Source of the DNA: a virus
Strand: one strand, 5' to 3'
IMG/VR virus record: IMGVR_UViG_3300038701_001533
Location: 1-49,466 of that record
Length of the DNA stretch: 49,466 nt
The notes beneath the pieces are model-generated. The model was not told where the DNA came from and did not search any database. It saw nothing but the letters and a program-made list of their open reading frames with translations. Of this stretch, positions 31,743 through 38,447 are shown in pieces. Every line of letters starts with the position of its first letter. Within the stretch, counting starts at the first letter, position 1. A program made the position numbers and the translations under genes.

Positions 31743-32212
31743 TGATCGACTGGCCCCCCGACGTACCGAGGCCGAGCGTGGAGCAGATACGCGCGGCGAT
31801 ACTGGCGCACGTGGCACCCGACCGCAAGGCGTGGCCCGTCTCAAGCGAGCGGAGTTTCATTGCCGGGTTCATGCGGCAGTTGTGCGCGGGGGTCGCCCGC
31901 GACGTGCTGCACATGCGGGCCGACGAACTCGCCGAGGCTTGTGGCTATCGCGCGCACAGCAGCATCTACCAGCCGGGCCGAACAGCGGCAATGTGTGAGT
32001 CCCCGGCGGGCATAGCGATGCGTTCGGCGGTCCTGTACCGCCTGGTCCGTGAGCAGCGAGAACAGATGCGTGCGATGCCGTCGCGGGTCGAGCAGACGGC
32101 GGAAGAGCGCCGTCGGGACTACAGCGAGCGTATGCGGCAGATCAGCCGAGACGCGATGCGTAAGCGTGTGGTGGCGTTCCCCGACGCCCGCAACCGGAGG
32201 GGGGAGCGGTGA
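31742..32212 (+). CDS. DnaA-like HTH / replication-associated protein
   Basis: A 156-residue basic protein after dnaB. The segment SSERSFIAGFMRQLCAGVARDVLHMRADELAEACGYRAHSSIY reads as a helical bundle ending in a DnaA-domain-IV-like recognition turn, and the C-terminus is a long basic helix (EERRRDYSERMRQI). It may help load DnaB or bind DNA near the origin. The start at 31742 overlaps the dnaB stop. The role is inferred from position. Confidence 0.65.
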   Translation: MIDWPPDVPRPSVEQIRAAILAHVAPDRKAWPVSSERSFIAGFMRQLCAGVARDVLHMRADELAEACGYRAHSSIYQPGRTAAMCESPAGIAMRSAVLYRLVREQREQMRAMPSRVEQTAEERRRDYSERMRQISRDAMRKRVVAFPDARNRRGER

Positions 32213-32247
32213 AGTACCTACTTCTTGGGCTTGGGGCCGGGCGGATG

Positions 32248-32460
32248 TCAGGCATCGCGTGGTGCCGCTCGGTCGCTGGGTTGCCAAGCCTCGCCCGCCT
32301 TGCGTGGGATCAGCACCTTGCCGCAGAGCGTGGTCGTGGTCTTGATCGTGCCCCGCGTGACCGCCATTTGCACGACGGCATCGCTCACGTTCTTTTTACG
32401 GGCGAGTCCGGCAATGGTGTAGTAGGGGGCGAGTTTGGACACGGTTAGATTGTCCAACAT
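32248..32460 (-). CDS. Small leftward HTH protein
   Basis: A 70-residue protein. LTVSKLAPYYTIAGLARKKNVSDAVVQMAVTRGTIKT reads as a small helix-turn-helix, like excisionase or MerR-type DNA-binding domains, followed by a wing (CGKVLIPRKAGEAW). No Shine-Dalgarno is visible upstream of the ATG. It lies opposite the early operons and its start is 27 bases from the third early promoter, so it may control that promoter. Confidence 0.65.
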   Translation of the reverse strand: MLDNLTVSKLAPYYTIAGLARKKNVSDAVVQMAVTRGTIKTTTTLCGKVLIPRKAGEAWQPSDRAAPRDA

Positions 32461-32486
32461 TTTTTGCCAAAATCAAGGGGAAAGTC

Positions 32487-32514
32487 TTGAACGGGTTGCG
32501 GGGCGGGTTAGAAT
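32487..32514 (+). promoter_or_regulatory. Third early promoter
   Basis: TTGAAC (32487-32492), 16-base spacer and TAGAAT (32509-32514). The -10 is part of a tandem TTAGAATGTTAGAAT (32508-32522), which may be an operator. It drives the accessory-gene block from 32610. Confidence 0.75.
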
Positions 32515-32556
32515 GTTAGAATACCGAACGCCGGACACGCAGCATTAACCACTCGA

Positions 32557-32580
32557 CCCGCCCGGCCAACGCTGGGCGGG
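32557..32580 (+). promoter_or_regulatory. Hairpin in the third early leader
   Basis: CCCGCCC (32557-32563) pairs with GGGCGGG (32574-32580). GCCGG (32530-32534) could pair with CCGGC (32562-32566), overlapping the first stem. No T tract follows. The element resembles, less clearly, the leader structures at 5.7, 19.3 and 23.6 kb. Confidence 0.45.
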
Positions 32581-32609
32581 GAGATTGAAAACCTAACGAA
32601 AGGATGATA

Positions 32610-32939
32610 ATGCGAGACAGATTACTAAAGTGGTTCGCCGGCCCTGATGTCGGGCTTAGCTCTAAGGCGATGGCGATGGCCGCTCTAGGCATAGACTTTG
32701 ATCCAGACTATCCACACGACCCGTCAGACTTTAACCGCTGTCTTTTGCTGCTCTTGCATGTCCCTGAGGTCAAGCCTCACATGCACAAGCTCGCGGCAGT
32801 TTCTCCGCAGTGGTCACGCCTGATTGCAAGGTGGGACGAAATTGAAGCCAGCTTTCTGTGTGAAGTCGGGCTGAATTGGAGCAAGGGCGGCTCGGCACCA
32901 AAAACTTATCAGTTAATGCGTGACGTTTTGAAGGATTAA
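32610..32939 (+). CDS. Conserved small phage protein
   Basis: A 109-residue protein first in the accessory block. The pattern GPDVGLSSKAMAMAALG, HPSDFNRCLLLLLHVPE and LAAVSPQWSRLIARWDEI is conserved among small phage and plasmid proteins of unknown function. The ATG at 32610 is preferred because AAAGGA precedes it at good spacing; an ATG at 32604 lies within that ribosome site. No catalytic motif is visible. Confidence 0.75.
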   Translation: MRDRLLKWFAGPDVGLSSKAMAMAALGIDFDPDYPHDPSDFNRCLLLLLHVPEVKPHMHKLAAVSPQWSRLIARWDEIEASFLCEVGLNWSKGGSAPKTYQLMRDVLKD

Positions 32940-32973
32940 CCCCCTCCCCGCCCCGCGGGGGAAAGGACCGACC

Positions 32974-33375
32974 ATGCCTGACCAACCAAACGAGACGCAC
33001 TCGCCGGGGCCGCTTGAGTACACGCCGGGCTGCCTGAGCATCGTAGACGCCAAGGGCAACTACATCGCCACCATCGGCGCATCGCAAGACGACGCGGTGT
33101 ATGCGATGCAGGCTATGGATGCCCGGCTTTTGTGCGCCGCGTACAACTCCTACGACAAGCACTTCGGCCCATCCGCCGTCTCCGCCGCCGAGGGGGACAA
33201 GCTGGGGGACTTGATGAAGGTCGCAGAAATGACCGACGAACTTCAGCGTCGCATGACAGAGTTCCCGGACCGCGACAGCCTGGCCGCAGCGGTAGAGCTA
33301 ATTGCGGGCTTGGCTCGGAAAGCCCTCTCCACCACCCACGCCGCGACCCGGCAGGAGCAGCCCGATGAACGATGA
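32974..33375 (+). CDS. Small accessory hypothetical protein
   Basis: A 133-residue protein whose first half (SPGPLEYTPGCLSIVDAKGNYIATIGAS, DARLLCAAYNSYDKHFG) has the form of the small phage beta-alpha proteins that show a sample label such as PGPW...I.da.G..ia, followed by a helical tail. AAAGGA lies upstream. Function unknown. It belongs to the run of small early genes under the third early promoter. Confidence 0.65.
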   Translation: MPDQPNETHSPGPLEYTPGCLSIVDAKGNYIATIGASQDDAVYAMQAMDARLLCAAYNSYDKHFGPSAVSAAEGDKLGDLMKVAEMTDELQRRMTEFPDRDSLAAAVELIAGLARKALSTTHAATRQEQPDER

Positions 33376-33778
33376 CCTCCCCGACGAAATCTTCGCCGGA
33401 CCCGATTGCCAGTGGAACGCCGACCCGATCGAGCCGTGCATGACGCAGTACGTTCGGTGTGATGTGGCTTATGCCCGCCAGTCCGAGGAACTGGCAGAGG
33501 CGAAAGCGTGGGCCAAGCGTGTCAATTCTGGCGAGTGCTTTGGCTGGGACGAATGCGAGGCCGCTGCGTGTTGCCCTAATTGCGAACTGGCAGAGGCAAA
33601 GCGGGAGATTGAGCGGTTGAAGGGCGAACTGGGTATAGCAGTGGGGAAGTTTTCTTACATCCGCGACCACACTCACTACTGCGACTGCCGCGAGTGTGGC
33701 GGATACCACCTAAGCACCCAATACCAGTTTGAGACAGAACAAGCCCTCACCCCACCCCAGCCAAAGGATGAACGATGA
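33365..33778 (+). CDS. Cysteine-rich accessory protein
   Basis: A 137-residue protein with clusters CFGWDECEAAACCPNC (about 59-74) and HYCDCRECGGYH (about 102-113), which could bind two zinc ions, linked by a coiled-coil segment (ELAEAKREIERLKGEL). AGGAG precedes the ATG. It overlaps both neighbours. Unknown function; the cluster spacing suggests protein or nucleic-acid contact. Confidence 0.65.
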   Translation: MNDDLPDEIFAGPDCQWNADPIEPCMTQYVRCDVAYARQSEELAEAKAWAKRVNSGECFGWDECEAAACCPNCELAEAKREIERLKGELGIAVGKFSYIRDHTHYCDCRECGGYHLSTQYQFETEQALTPPQPKDER

Positions 33779-34629
33779 AATACGAAAAGCAAATGACAGT
33801 CCGATCTATTGGCGCTACCGAAAGCCACGGAACAAGGACCCTGATTGTGGAGTTCTCCGACGCCCTTCAGATTGCACGAGATGCCGACGCCGAACTCGCC
33901 ACACTCCGCCGCGAGATCACCGCCTACGACATCCGCATGGACAACGACGCCAAGACGATTTCCGACCTCCGCCAGCAACTCGCCGACGCCGAGTCTCACC
34001 TGCCTTCGACCTTCTACGCCGACCGCGACCTCGCCTTTCGTGTAAAAAAGATAACCAATCAGTGGCGTAAGCTGATGGTGTTTCAAGAGAAGGTCGAGCA
34101 GCAGATCGCCGCCAAGGAAGCTGCGTTGGAGGCGGCGGTCCAGCGATTGCGGGCGGCGAAGTTCGATTATGACAAGAAGTGGGACGCCGAGGGTGAAGCA
34201 ACATCTCGGCTAGTCGCTGCTGTTGATACCTTCCTTGCCGCCCGCACCGCCAAACTCAATCAGGGGCCCGACAACCTGAACGAGAGAGCGGCGAGGGCGA
34301 TGGGGCGCGAAGCCCGCGACGCCGAATGGGGTCCGATGCTATGGCTTAACGGCGACTGGCTGAAAGACCAGTGGGGTGACGCGATTCTTGTTCGCAACTT
34401 CGAGCCTGAGAGTGACTACAACCACGCCCGCCTGCTCTACGACCGGGTGGTGGAGATGGATTTGCGGGACGTACTAGCATGGCAATGTGCCCGCAAAGGC
34501 ATGCTTAACAGCGAGTCTGGTAGTGCAGAGGTTGGTTTTGTTCAAGCCCTCGACCTCACCGCCACCCAACTCACCACCGCCTGCGTGGAAGTGATGGAAA
34601 AACACGAACGAAAGGAACGCGATGAGTGA
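33775..34629 (+). CDS. Coiled-coil accessory protein
   Basis: A 284-residue protein with a long coiled coil at about 33-155 (IARDADAELATLRREI ... VEQQIAAKEAALEAAVQRLRAAK) and a mixed C-terminal domain. The DNA for ADAEL (33883-33897) is identical to a stretch in the 19377 gene, so the first helix is shared. AAGGATG ribosome site; ATGA overlaps on both sides. Function unknown. Confidence 0.65.
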   Translation: MKYEKQMTVRSIGATESHGTRTLIVEFSDALQIARDADAELATLRREITAYDIRMDNDAKTISDLRQQLADAESHLPSTFYADRDLAFRVKKITNQWRKLMVFQEKVEQQIAAKEAALEAAVQRLRAAKFDYDKKWDAEGEATSRLVAAVDTFLAARTAKLNQGPDNLNERAARAMGREARDAEWGPMLWLNGDWLKDQWGDAILVRNFEPESDYNHARLLYDRVVEMDLRDVLAWQCARKGMLNSESGSAEVGFVQALDLTATQLTTACVEVMEKHERKERDE

Positions 34630-34909
34630 GTCCCACCCCGTATTCGGCAAGCCCAGCATGACCCTCGGCCCCGGCAATCCGCCCGAGTACATCGAGTATC
34701 GCGGCAACCGATACACCACCGCCCCCGACGCCCACGGCCACCCGAGCGTGGAGGACTGGCTGTGGAATAAGCACAAGGTAATCATTGACCATAGCCCCGG
34801 CGGTTGGTACGTCACGCGTACCAGCCTGCACGGATTCCCCACCTACCCCGAAGCCCTCGCCGCCGCCGTCGCCTGGGCCAAGCAACAGGAGCAGCAAGAT
34901 GCCAAGTGA
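34622..34909 (+). CDS. Small accessory protein
   Basis: A 95-residue protein with the pattern PPEYIEYRGNRYTTAPD, WLWNKHKVIIDH and GGWYVTRTSLHGFPTYPEALAAAVAWAK, a short alpha/beta domain that may be a nucleic-acid or ligand-binding module. AAAGGA precedes the ATG. It overlaps genes on both sides. No function known. Confidence 0.6.
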   Translation: MSESHPVFGKPSMTLGPGNPPEYIEYRGNRYTTAPDAHGHPSVEDWLWNKHKVIIDHSPGGWYVTRTSLHGFPTYPEALAAAVAWAKQQEQQDAK

Positions 34910-35264
34910 ACCATCCGGAAATTCCGGACAGTTGCCCGACCTTGAACTCCGCCGCCGAGTCGCGGAGGTTTTAGGGTGGACTCAACTCCACAAATGGGGC
35001 GAAAACATCGACGGCATCCCGCCCGGCAGCCCTGACACCGACGCAAACATCCGGTCCGTCCCCGCCTACGAACTCGACATCGCGGCGGCGTGGGGTTTGC
35101 TTGAGGGCCTCCGATATGACGTTGACAACACCACCGACGCCCCGGATGTTTGCGTCATCCTCTGGTTAGAGGACGGAACGCCGACATCAGCGATTGCCCC
35201 CACAGCCCCGCGCGCCATCTGCCTTGCCTACCTTGCGTGGAAGGAGTCAAGCGATGCCAAGTGA
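34899..35264 (+). CDS. Phage ABA-sandwich domain-like protein
   Basis: A 121-residue protein. LELRRRVAEVLGWTQLHKW at the start, PAYELDIAAAWGLLEGLRYD in the middle and TAPRAICLAYLAWK at the end match the small phage ABA-sandwich family, a fold of unknown function common among phages. AGGAG precedes the ATG. The first codons (ATGCCAAGTGA) are nearly repeated at the start of the next gene. Confidence 0.75.
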   Translation: MPSEPSGNSGQLPDLELRRRVAEVLGWTQLHKWGENIDGIPPGSPDTDANIRSVPAYELDIAAAWGLLEGLRYDVDNTTDAPDVCVILWLEDGTPTSAIAPTAPRAICLAYLAWKESSDAK

Positions 35265-35460
35265 CCCCTGCGGCTACTGCTCCGGCCCCGCCCACGCCAC
35301 ACGCCTCGAAGCGATCATCTGCGAGGTGCAGTCGCGGCGGGTCACGATGTATCGCGGCCGCGATCCGCGCAACGATGAACTGCTCGTGGCGGAGATCGTG
35401 CGCCTTCGGAAGTTGTTGGCGGAACCGTGCGAGGTTTGCGAGGGGGGAGGCCCGGCATGA
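35254..35460 (+). CDS. Small zinc-binding accessory protein
   Basis: A 68-residue protein with CGYC near the start and CEVC near the end, four cysteines that can bind one zinc, around a helix (IVRLRKLLAE). AAGGAG precedes the ATG, and the first bases repeat those of the upstream gene. It overlaps the next gene by ATGA. Function unknown. Confidence 0.6.
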   Translation: MPSDPCGYCSGPAHATRLEAIICEVQSRRVTMYRGRDPRNDELLVAEIVRLRKLLAEPCEVCEGGGPA

Positions 35461-35789
35461 TCCTAGTCATCGACGACGACCCCCGACGCATCAAAGGATT
35501 CCGACGTGCGTTGGGCAAGACGCTGGTGGCTATGGACTTCCTCACCGCCACATTCCATTTGTCACATTACGCCGACCAGATCGCTACGGCTTACCTCGAC
35601 TACGATGGGGTTGAGGGCGAGCGGATTGCCGACGGCATGGCGCGGACGGGCGTTTGCAAGTCCGCCAAAATCATCATCCACAGCAGCAACTACACCGGGG
35701 CGATCCAGATGCGTGACATTTTGTCACAAGCCGGTTACGACGTAGAACTTAAATCCTTTGCGGAGATTGTTGGCGATGAAACAGACTGA
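35457..35789 (+). CDS. Receiver-like domain protein
   Basis: A 110-residue protein that opens with MILVIDDDPRRIKGF, the acidic pocket of response-regulator receivers, and contains AYLDYDG and IIIHSSNYTGAIQMRDILSQAGYDV. The HSxN-x-x-G pattern is characteristic of the cyclic-phosphate-processing receiver (cREC) group rather than of true two-component regulators. There is no output domain. A role in nucleotide or RNA-end metabolism is possible. GGGAGG precedes the ATG. Confidence 0.65.
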   Translation: MILVIDDDPRRIKGFRRALGKTLVAMDFLTATFHLSHYADQIATAYLDYDGVEGERIADGMARTGVCKSAKIIIHSSNYTGAIQMRDILSQAGYDVELKSFAEIVGDETD

Positions 35790-36210
35790 CACGAAAGACC
35801 TGGTGGTGGCGCTAAAAAGAGCCGCGTCCACGGGCGACCGATATGACCGCTTGATTATGCTTAAAGCCGCCGCCCGCCTTGAGCAGTTGCAGGCGGTGGT
35901 GGATAAGCTGCCGAAGACGGCGGACGGGTTGCCGGTGGTGCCCAACGCCGATCCCATATGGATCGACCCCGAACACAATGGGTGGATAGGCGAAGACCCC
36001 TTTATCCGCCAGTATGATGAAAACGACGAAGCAATCCGAGCAAAGCCGATCCGCATTGATACATGGGTCGCGCACAAAGGGATCGACGGCACGATTGACC
36101 ACTTGTGGCTGGTGTGCCCCGGCTGCGAAGAAGGCGACCACTGGGAAGGCCCGTTTTTCTCCACCGAATCCGCCGCCCTTGCCGCGAAATCGAATAGTAA
36201 CACTGACTGA
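35776..36210 (+). CDS. KLPKTADG-family accessory protein
   Basis: A 144-residue protein. After an N-terminal helix it has DKLPKTADGLPVVPNADPIW near residue 43, a central CPGCEEGDHW metal-binding-like stretch and FFSTESAALAA at the end. Motif and ending are shared with the 19377 protein, and 23 of 24 bases around KLPKTADG are identical, indicating a recent common origin or gene conversion. Function unknown. Confidence 0.7.
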   Translation: MKQTDTKDLVVALKRAASTGDRYDRLIMLKAAARLEQLQAVVDKLPKTADGLPVVPNADPIWIDPEHNGWIGEDPFIRQYDENDEAIRAKPIRIDTWVAHKGIDGTIDHLWLVCPGCEEGDHWEGPFFSTESAALAAKSNSNTD

Positions 36211-36222
36211 TTAAACCACACA

Positions 36223-36447
36223 TTGCCCCGAACACCCAAAAACAAGCGTGCCATCGACCGACCGACGCCCGACATGCTGACCGACCGCCAGCTAGAGCGT
36301 GTCGCGGAGTGTTGCGTGATAGCCTTGGACGATTGCCGGGACTACCCGGACGCATGGAACGGACCCCACACGCCCGAGTATTTCCGCCAGCGTTTGGCGG
36401 AGGTGCGGGCGGAGCAACGATGCCGCGATGTCGGCGGAAAGAAATAG
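36223..36447 (+). CDS. Small hypothetical protein
   Basis: A 74-residue basic protein (DMLTDRQLERVAECCVIALDDCRDYPDAWNGPHTPEYFRQRL). The TTG at 36223 is the longest start but has no ribosome site; an ATG at 36274 would give a 57-residue form. The helical pattern and ending resemble small phage proteins of unknown role. The start is uncertain. Confidence 0.5.
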   Translation: MPRTPKNKRAIDRPTPDMLTDRQLERVAECCVIALDDCRDYPDAWNGPHTPEYFRQRLAEVRAEQRCRDVGGKK

Positions 36448-36449
36448 TG

Positions 36450-36698
36450 ATGGAATATAAGCCCATGCCGCCCACATTAGACTCGGTGACTCACCGCTAT
36501 GTCCAGGACGAGGATTCGTCCGGGCGAGTTGGTCACGAAATTCAAGACCTAACCGTCTCTACGCAGGATGCGGGCGGCGGCCACTACTTGATTATCAAGA
36601 CCGAGCGATGGGCCGTAGACTTCGATGACATCGACACGTTTGTCGCCATGTTGCGTAAGGTTATTCAGGCCGCTGAACCCACCCCGGAGAGCGAGTGA
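36450..36698 (+). CDS. Small hypothetical protein
   Basis: An 82-residue acidic protein with a strand-rich core (HYLIIKTERWAVDFDDIDTFVAMLRKVI). GGAAAG lies upstream. It ends in PTPESE, and its last codons plus the following start lie in a 22-base direct repeat (36679-36700). Unknown function. Confidence 0.6.
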   Translation: MEYKPMPPTLDSVTHRYVQDEDSSGRVGHEIQDLTVSTQDAGGGHYLIIKTERWAVDFDDIDTFVAMLRKVIQAAEPTPESE

Positions 36699-36924
36699 TG
36701 GAAGATAAGACCTGCAAGACATGCCGGTGGTGGACCGACCGAGGCTCGTGCATGAAGTTCTACAACGTCCTATCCCGCGACACGATGGTAGCGACGCACG
36801 AAATCGAGTGCGAAGATTGCGGCGGGGCGATGGGCGGTCCATCAATTCTTCGCACCGGCCCCGACTTCGGGTGCATCCACCACGAACCCAAAGCCCCCGC
36901 CACCACCCCGGAGAGCGAGTGATG
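36679..36924 (+). repeat. 22-base direct repeat at two gene junctions
   Basis: CCACCCCGGAGAGCGAGTGA plus TG occurs at 36679-36700 and 36903-36924. Each copy holds the end of one gene, the ribosome site GGAG and the start codon of the next. The repeat brackets the cysteine-rich gene, which could thus be lost or gained by recombination. Confidence 0.8.
36698..36922 (+). CDS. Cysteine-rich small protein
   Basis: A 74-residue protein with CKTCRWW, SCMKF, CEDCGG and a late CIHHEPK, seven cysteine/histidine positions suited to a zinc ribbon (family-typical opening TCKTCRWWTDRGSC). GGAG in the first copy of the 22-base repeat is its ribosome site. Its end lies in the second copy of the repeat. Function unknown. 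Confidence 0.65.
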   Translation: MEDKTCKTCRWWTDRGSCMKFYNVLSRDTMVATHEIECEDCGGAMGGPSILRTGPDFGCIHHEPKAPATTPESE

Positions 36925-37032
36925 ACCCTACTTATCGCCTGTCTGTTAATCCACCACGCCGGACTTGGAGCCTGGTGGTACGCGTTGGCGACTCTGTTGT
37001 GGGTCGCCCACCTCGCCGCCCACGACGCTTAA
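36922..37032 (+). CDS. Membrane microprotein
   Basis: A 36-residue protein (MTLLIACLLIHHAGLGAWWYALATLLWVAHL...) that is almost entirely hydrophobic, with one long or two short membrane helices. Its start is set by the second copy of the 22-base repeat with GGAG at good spacing. It is not coiled-coil or charged, so it is a small membrane insertion, possibly holin-like or host-interaction. Confidence 0.55.
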   Translation: MTLLIACLLIHHAGLGAWWYALATLLWVAHLAAHDA

Positions 37033-37052
37033 CCCCCCACGGCAAGGACGCC

Positions 37053-37319
37053 ATGCTAAACGACAAGATCGCCCCAAAGACATCCACGCGGCTATCCTCG
37101 CCCGACTCTGTGCTCATCGCCGAGCAGGACTTCCACGAGGTGGCGATCGCGTTTGCCAAGATGCTAGTTCACAACCCGTACTCCCCCCGCATGGAGGGGA
37201 TGATAAAGCTCGTCGAGCAAAAGTATGAGCGACTGGAATCCGCGATCGCTTTTGAGCGTGCGGATGATGCTGCGGCGTCGGCGGAAAAGTCTAAAACACG
37301 CACCCCATCTACCCCATAG
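37053..37319 (+). CDS. Small hypothetical protein
   Basis: An 88-residue protein, helical, with AEQDFHEVAIAFAKMLVHNPYSPRMEGMIKLVEQKYERL. AAGGA lies before the ATG. No metal or catalytic motif is seen. It is the last gene of the accessory block before the lysis-like genes. Function unknown. Confidence 0.6.
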   Translation: MLNDKIAPKTSTRLSSPDSVLIAEQDFHEVAIAFAKMLVHNPYSPRMEGMIKLVEQKYERLESAIAFERADDAAASAEKSKTRTPSTP

Positions 37320-37363
37320 AGCGTGGTAAAATCGGTGGTTGTCTGTAGTGATGCGTCGTCGCC

Positions 37364-37867
37364 ATGCCCACCGCCGAACCCGACCAACTCGACCGACCCG
37401 CGAACGCACACCCGAGCTACGGGCCGCGCGGTATTTTGCTCCGACACTGGGGGCCAGACGTTGCAGAGTTTGCCGAGGACTGGCAGACCCCACGAGGCAA
37501 GTTCATCCGCAAGGGCTACCAGACTGACGGGGCAAGCTCGCCACGCTGGGCTTACATCCTGGTTGACCCGTTCGGCGTCGCTGGGCCCGCGAGCTACAAC
37601 CACGACGACAACTACGACCCGATCCCCGGCCCGGACGGGATTAAGCAGCGCACAGTGACCCGGCGCGAGGCTGACCGCCGCTGGCGTCAAGACTTCATCC
37701 GCGACCTCGACCTGTATTACAACCGCAAGACCCGCGTTGGCAAGGCTGTACAGCGCGGGCTGAATCGTGCGCGGGCCGGTGTTGGCTGGGCGGCGATCCG
37801 GCTCGGCGGCTGGAAACCCTGGAACGCAGGCACGAAAAACGGCACCCGCAATGTGGAGTTTCACTAA
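37364..37867 (+). CDS. DUF1353-family protein
   Basis: A 167-residue protein with the DUF1353 core KGYQTDGASSPRWAYILVD and YNHDDNYD. DUF1353 proteins are common in phages near tail or lysis genes, and conserved TDGAS and HD suggest a hydrolase pocket. Here it opens a group with a lipoprotein-like and two membrane proteins. It is a candidate lytic enzyme, but that is unproven. The ribosome site is weak. Confidence 0.75.
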   Translation: MPTAEPDQLDRPANAHPSYGPRGILLRHWGPDVAEFAEDWQTPRGKFIRKGYQTDGASSPRWAYILVDPFGVAGPASYNHDDNYDPIPGPDGIKQRTVTRREADRRWRQDFIRDLDLYYNRKTRVGKAVQRGLNRARAGVGWAAIRLGGWKPWNAGTKNGTRNVEFH

Positions 37868-38187
37868 TGCTTCCACGTCGTCAACTTGACTCCCCCGCGT
37901 TCACCTACATTTTGTGGGCGATCATAAATGCGACCGCGATTGGCTTACTGCTGATCGCGGCCAGCGGCTGCGAGTCCCGCCACCTGACGCACACTTGGCC
38001 CGACGGCAGCGTGAGCGAGTACCAGCGGACCACGGTAGGCCGGAGCAACACCGAGGGCGTCACGCTTGAGTACGGCGACCTGCGGGCGTCGCTTGAGGCC
38101 AGCGGCAGTCGAGAGGGCGAGCTTGTCCAGTCTGCGGTAGGTGCGGCAGTCCGCGAAGCTCTTAATGCTGGGGGGCCGGGCCAGTGA
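37867..38187 (+). CDS. Lipoprotein-like small protein
   Basis: A 106-residue protein with an N-terminal membrane helix (YILWAIINATAIGLLLIAA) ending in SGC at residue 35, a possible lipobox, then a soluble tail with DLRASLEASGSREGELVQSAV. It overlaps its neighbours by TAATG and GTGA. A lipoprotein with a short periplasmic part next to membrane genes recalls an Rz1-like spanin, but the sequence is not proline-rich. Function is uncertain. Confidence 0.6.
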   Translation: MLPRRQLDSPAFTYILWAIINATAIGLLLIAASGCESRHLTHTWPDGSVSEYQRTTVGRSNTEGVTLEYGDLRASLEASGSREGELVQSAVGAAVREALNAGGPGQ

Positions 38188-38447
38188 TTGCGACCGACTG
38201 GATAAACCTCGTCGGAATTGTTTTGACCGTGGCTATCAGCGTGTGCGGTTCCGCGTTTGGCGTCGCCAAGTATCTCGGAAAAGGCATCGTGGATAAAGCG
38301 GTTTCCGACTCGGAGCTTGCTTCTTCGATCAACCGGCTCGCCGAGTCCATTACGGAGATGTCCGAGGGCATCAAGCACATGGACGACCGGCTCGACCAAC
38401 ACGATATCGACATTGCGATTTTGAAAGACCGGCAAACGCACGCATGA
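38184..38447 (+). CDS. Holin-like or XhlA-like membrane protein
   Basis: An 87-residue protein with GTG start, one N-terminal membrane helix (LVGIVLTVAISVCGSAFGVAKYL) and a C-terminal coiled coil (SINRLAESITEMSEGIKHMDDRLDQHDIDIAIL). This form matches small phage lysis proteins that pair with holins. It lies in a group with membrane and lipoprotein-like genes. The exact class is not assignable. Confidence 0.65.
   Translation: MIATDWINLVGIVLTVAISVCGSAFGVAKYLGKGIVDKAVSDSELASSINRLAESITEMSEGIKHMDDRLDQHDIDIAILKDRQTHA

Noticed and set aside
32225-32448. Short rightward frames near 32.2-32.45 kb
   Set aside because: They are the antisense of the leftward HTH protein, which has the more protein-like sequence.
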